Positions 13,499 to 14,823 of a stretch of DNA of 14,823 bases are shown here, piece after piece. Origin of the DNA: an uncultured Candidatus Melainabacteria bacterium (GTDB lineage Bacteria; Cyanobacteriota; Vampirovibrionia; Gastranaerophilales; Gastranaerophilaceae). The notes under the pieces were generated by a model. It did not search any database and was not told the DNA's origin. It was given only the letters and a program-made list of their open reading frames with translations. The position numbers and the translations under genes were made by a program. The stretch's first letter is position 1; every line of letters starts with the position of its first letter. Location: the NCBI GenBank assembly GCA_934692665.1, contig CAKUUG010000040.1:1-14823 (forward strand). Direction: 5' to 3'.

Positions 13499-14373
13499 TT
13501 TCTCAATTTTTCAAAAGTTTCCCATGCTTTATAGCTGCTTCTTGCAAGCGGTGCGACAATCGGAAGTATATTTGTATGTTTCAAAATAAATTCTTCAATT
13601 TCTTTGTATTCATTTAGTGAATAATATTTTTCAACTTTCAAATGTTTTTTTGATGGCTGAATGTATTGTCCGACGGTTAAAATATCGAGTTTGACTTTGT
13701 TTAAATCAAGTATCAGTTCTTTAATTTCATCCATTGTCTCACCCAATCCAAGCATAAAACCTGATTTTGTTATCGAGTTGTTCTTTTTCATATAATCCAA
13801 AACATCTAGAGTACAATCATAATTTGCAAGCTCACGTGCTATCGGATAAAGTCTTTTTATTGTTTCGACATTATGATTGAAAACATCCGGTTTTGCATCC
13901 AATATTCTATTTAGTGCGACTTTATTGCCTTTAAAATCAGGTGTCAGTATTTCAATTTTTACATTTTTGTCTAATTTTCTAATTTCACGAATTACATTAG
14001 AAAAATGAATTGAACCATAGTCGTCATTTTCTTTTAAGTCATCTCTTGTGACAGAAGTAATAACGCAATATTTCAAATTCAATTCTTTAACTGCTTTTGC
14101 AACATTTTTTGGCTCATCTAAATCAATGTTAGGGGGTGTTTTTTGAGAAATATTACAAAAAGCACAGTTTCTTGTGCAAGTTTTTCCTAAAATCAAAAAA
14201 GTTGCAGTTTTTTTTGAGTAACATTCGCATTTATTTGGACACCTTGCTCCGTCGCAAACAGTGTTCAGGTTATTTTGGTTTAGAATTTTTTTTACAAATT
14301 TGTAATCTGTATTGTCTGTTGATGCTATTTTTGTTTTCAAATATTCCGGAAGACGCAAGTAATTTTCAGGCAT
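13495..14373 (-). CDS. lipA: Lipoyl synthase
   Basis: A 292-residue radical SAM enzyme that inserts two sulfurs into protein-bound octanoyl groups to make the lipoyl cofactor of 2-oxoacid dehydrogenases and glycine cleavage H protein. The auxiliary cluster that is sacrificed as sulfur source is bound by C40, C45 and C51 (CDGARCPNKCEC). The radical SAM cluster is bound by C66, C70 and C73 (CTRNCAFC). SVTRDDL, HFSNVIREIR, ILTPDF, FNHNVETIKRLYP, SGFMLGLGET and TVGQYIQPSKKHL follow in the family's order. The conserved C-terminal serine ligand is in ARSSYKAW. Length is normal. ATG 14373 is preceded by GGAG about 10 nt upstream, within the lpd coding end; the two genes overlap by 8 bp. No lipB or lplA is visible. 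Confidence 0.96.
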   Translation of the reverse strand: MPENYLRLPEYLKTKIASTDNTDYKFVKKILNQNNLNTVCDGARCPNKCECYSKKTATFLILGKTCTRNCAFCNISQKTPPNIDLDEPKNVAKAVKELNLKYCVITSVTRDDLKENDDYGSIHFSNVIREIRKLDKNVKIEILTPDFKGNKVALNRILDAKPDVFNHNVETIKRLYPIARELANYDCTLDVLDYMKKNNSITKSGFMLGLGETMDEIKELILDLNKVKLDILTVGQYIQPSKKHLKVEKYYSLNEYKEIEEFILKHTNILPIVAPLARSSYKAWETFEKLRN

Positions 14374-14823
14374 TTTTAATTAACTCCAAAATCATTTCGC
14401 TGTAACTGGGGTGTGGAAAAATAATATTTGATATTTCTTCTTTTTTCATTTGTTTTTTAATCAAAATATTAAAAATACTAACCAATTCAACCGCATTTTT
14501 GGATACGATGTGGCTTGCAACTATAATATCATTTTTAAAAATTACTTTAATAAAACCGTCTGCAGCATTGTCGCACCAAGGTTTTGCAACAGATGGCACC
14601 AAAAATTTTACAATTTTGTATTCATCTTTGTTTTCTATATCTTGTTCTTTTATTCCGACAGATGCGATTTCCGGCGTAATATATATAGCAGATGGGACGC
14701 ATTGCTTGTTTATTGGTTTGTTGAATAAAATTTTGTCGACAACTTTTCTTGCTTGCCAAGAAGCATTGTGTGCAAGCATAATATCATTTGAACAATCGCC
14801 AATCAAAAAAACATTTTTAAATT
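14366..14823 (-). CDS. lpd: Dihydrolipoyl dehydrogenase, C-terminal fragment
   Basis: The frame enters from the right edge and stops at 14366 (TGA); about 152 codons are visible. Lpd reoxidises dihydrolipoyl groups with FAD and NAD in the 2-oxoacid dehydrogenase and glycine cleavage complexes. The visible part starts in the FAD-binding block VFLIGDCSNDIMLAHNASWQ. It continues with the dimerisation domain: PSAIYITPEIASVGIKE, then a divergent middle with WCDNAADGFIKVIF, and ends in FPHPSYSEMILELI, where the His-Pro and following Glu (family form HAHPT.SE) form the active-site base pair. The FAD/disulfide half (CxxxxC) is outside the window. It is followed by lipA with an 8-bp overlap, an arrangement that ties lipoate formation to lipoate use. 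Other pyridine nucleotide-disulfide oxidoreductases, such as mercuric reductase, are unlikely given the lipA partner. Confidence 0.88.
   Translation of the reverse strand, partial: FKNVFLIGDCSNDIMLAHNASWQARKVVDKILFNKPINKQCVPSAIYITPEIASVGIKEQDIENKDEYKIVKFLVPSVAKPWCDNAADGFIKVIFKNDIIVASHIVSKNAVELVSIFNILIKKQMKKEEISNIIFPHPSYSEMILELIKNA

Noticed and set aside
14366..14368. Reassigned TGA codon
   Set aside because: The in-frame TGA ends lpd exactly where the family's C-terminus is expected, and no gene contains an internal TGA, so the standard code applies.
1..14823. CRISPR array, insertion sequence or prophage genes
   Set aside because: No regularly spaced direct repeats, no transposase, integrase or phage structural motifs were seen on either strand.

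Overview
The window is AT-rich bacterial chromosome using the standard code (one gene, the lpd fragment, ends in TGA; all others end in TAA or TAG). It carries 12 complete protein genes, two gene fragments at the edges, one tRNA and one candidate structured RNA. The low G+C content, Gram-negative-type envelope genes, a fused FeoA-FeoB transporter, an HspR-like MerR regulator and several unrecognised small membrane proteins fit an uncultured gut lineage such as Gastranaerophilales ('Melainabacteria'). That placement is inference from gene style, not from a marker gene.

Layout. (1) Positions 1-1134: the end of dapA overlaps rmlB/rfbB (dTDP-glucose 4,6-dehydratase). (2) 1124-2113, minus strand: an unrecognised membrane-associated protein with a good sigma70-type promoter. 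(3) 2114-2545: a non-coding stretch with two perfect AT-rich dyads, leading into a family-4-like glycosyltransferase (2546-3778). (4) 3835-6210: a fused FeoA-FeoB ferrous iron transporter. (5) 6300-7148: a protein whose C-terminal part resembles an ADP-ribosyltransferase domain of the VIP2/exoenzyme type but lacks the catalytic glutamate. (6) 7149-7900: no convincing protein gene. It contains a G+C-elevated segment (about 7181-7403) that folds by eye into a long closed helix and is a candidate non-coding RNA. (7) 7901-7989, minus: tRNA-Ser(GCU) with a clear promoter and terminator. (8) 8106-8366, minus: an 86-residue unknown protein with a terminator. (9) 8581-9765: a tight three-gene operon of a small single-span membrane protein, an ECF sigma factor and an exported Spy/CpxP-like protein, preceded by an ECF-type promoter. 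(10) 9762-10133, minus: a small basic unknown membrane protein. (11) 10200-13498: a GT-C-like polytopic membrane protein, rimO and an HspR-like MerR regulator, probably one operon. (12) 13495-14823, minus: lipA preceded by the 3' part of lpd.

The two most unusual items are the sigma operon and the degenerate ART-like protein. The sigma operon has the same three component types as the CnrYXH metal-sensing system: small membrane anti-sigma candidate, ECF sigma, and CpxP-fold periplasmic sensor. The lpd-lipA pair serves lipoate-dependent dehydrogenases. RmlB, the glycosyltransferase and the GT-C-like protein point to surface polysaccharide or glycan synthesis, although they are not in one operon. 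All three convergent gene pairs overlap at their 3' ends by 4 to 11 bp.
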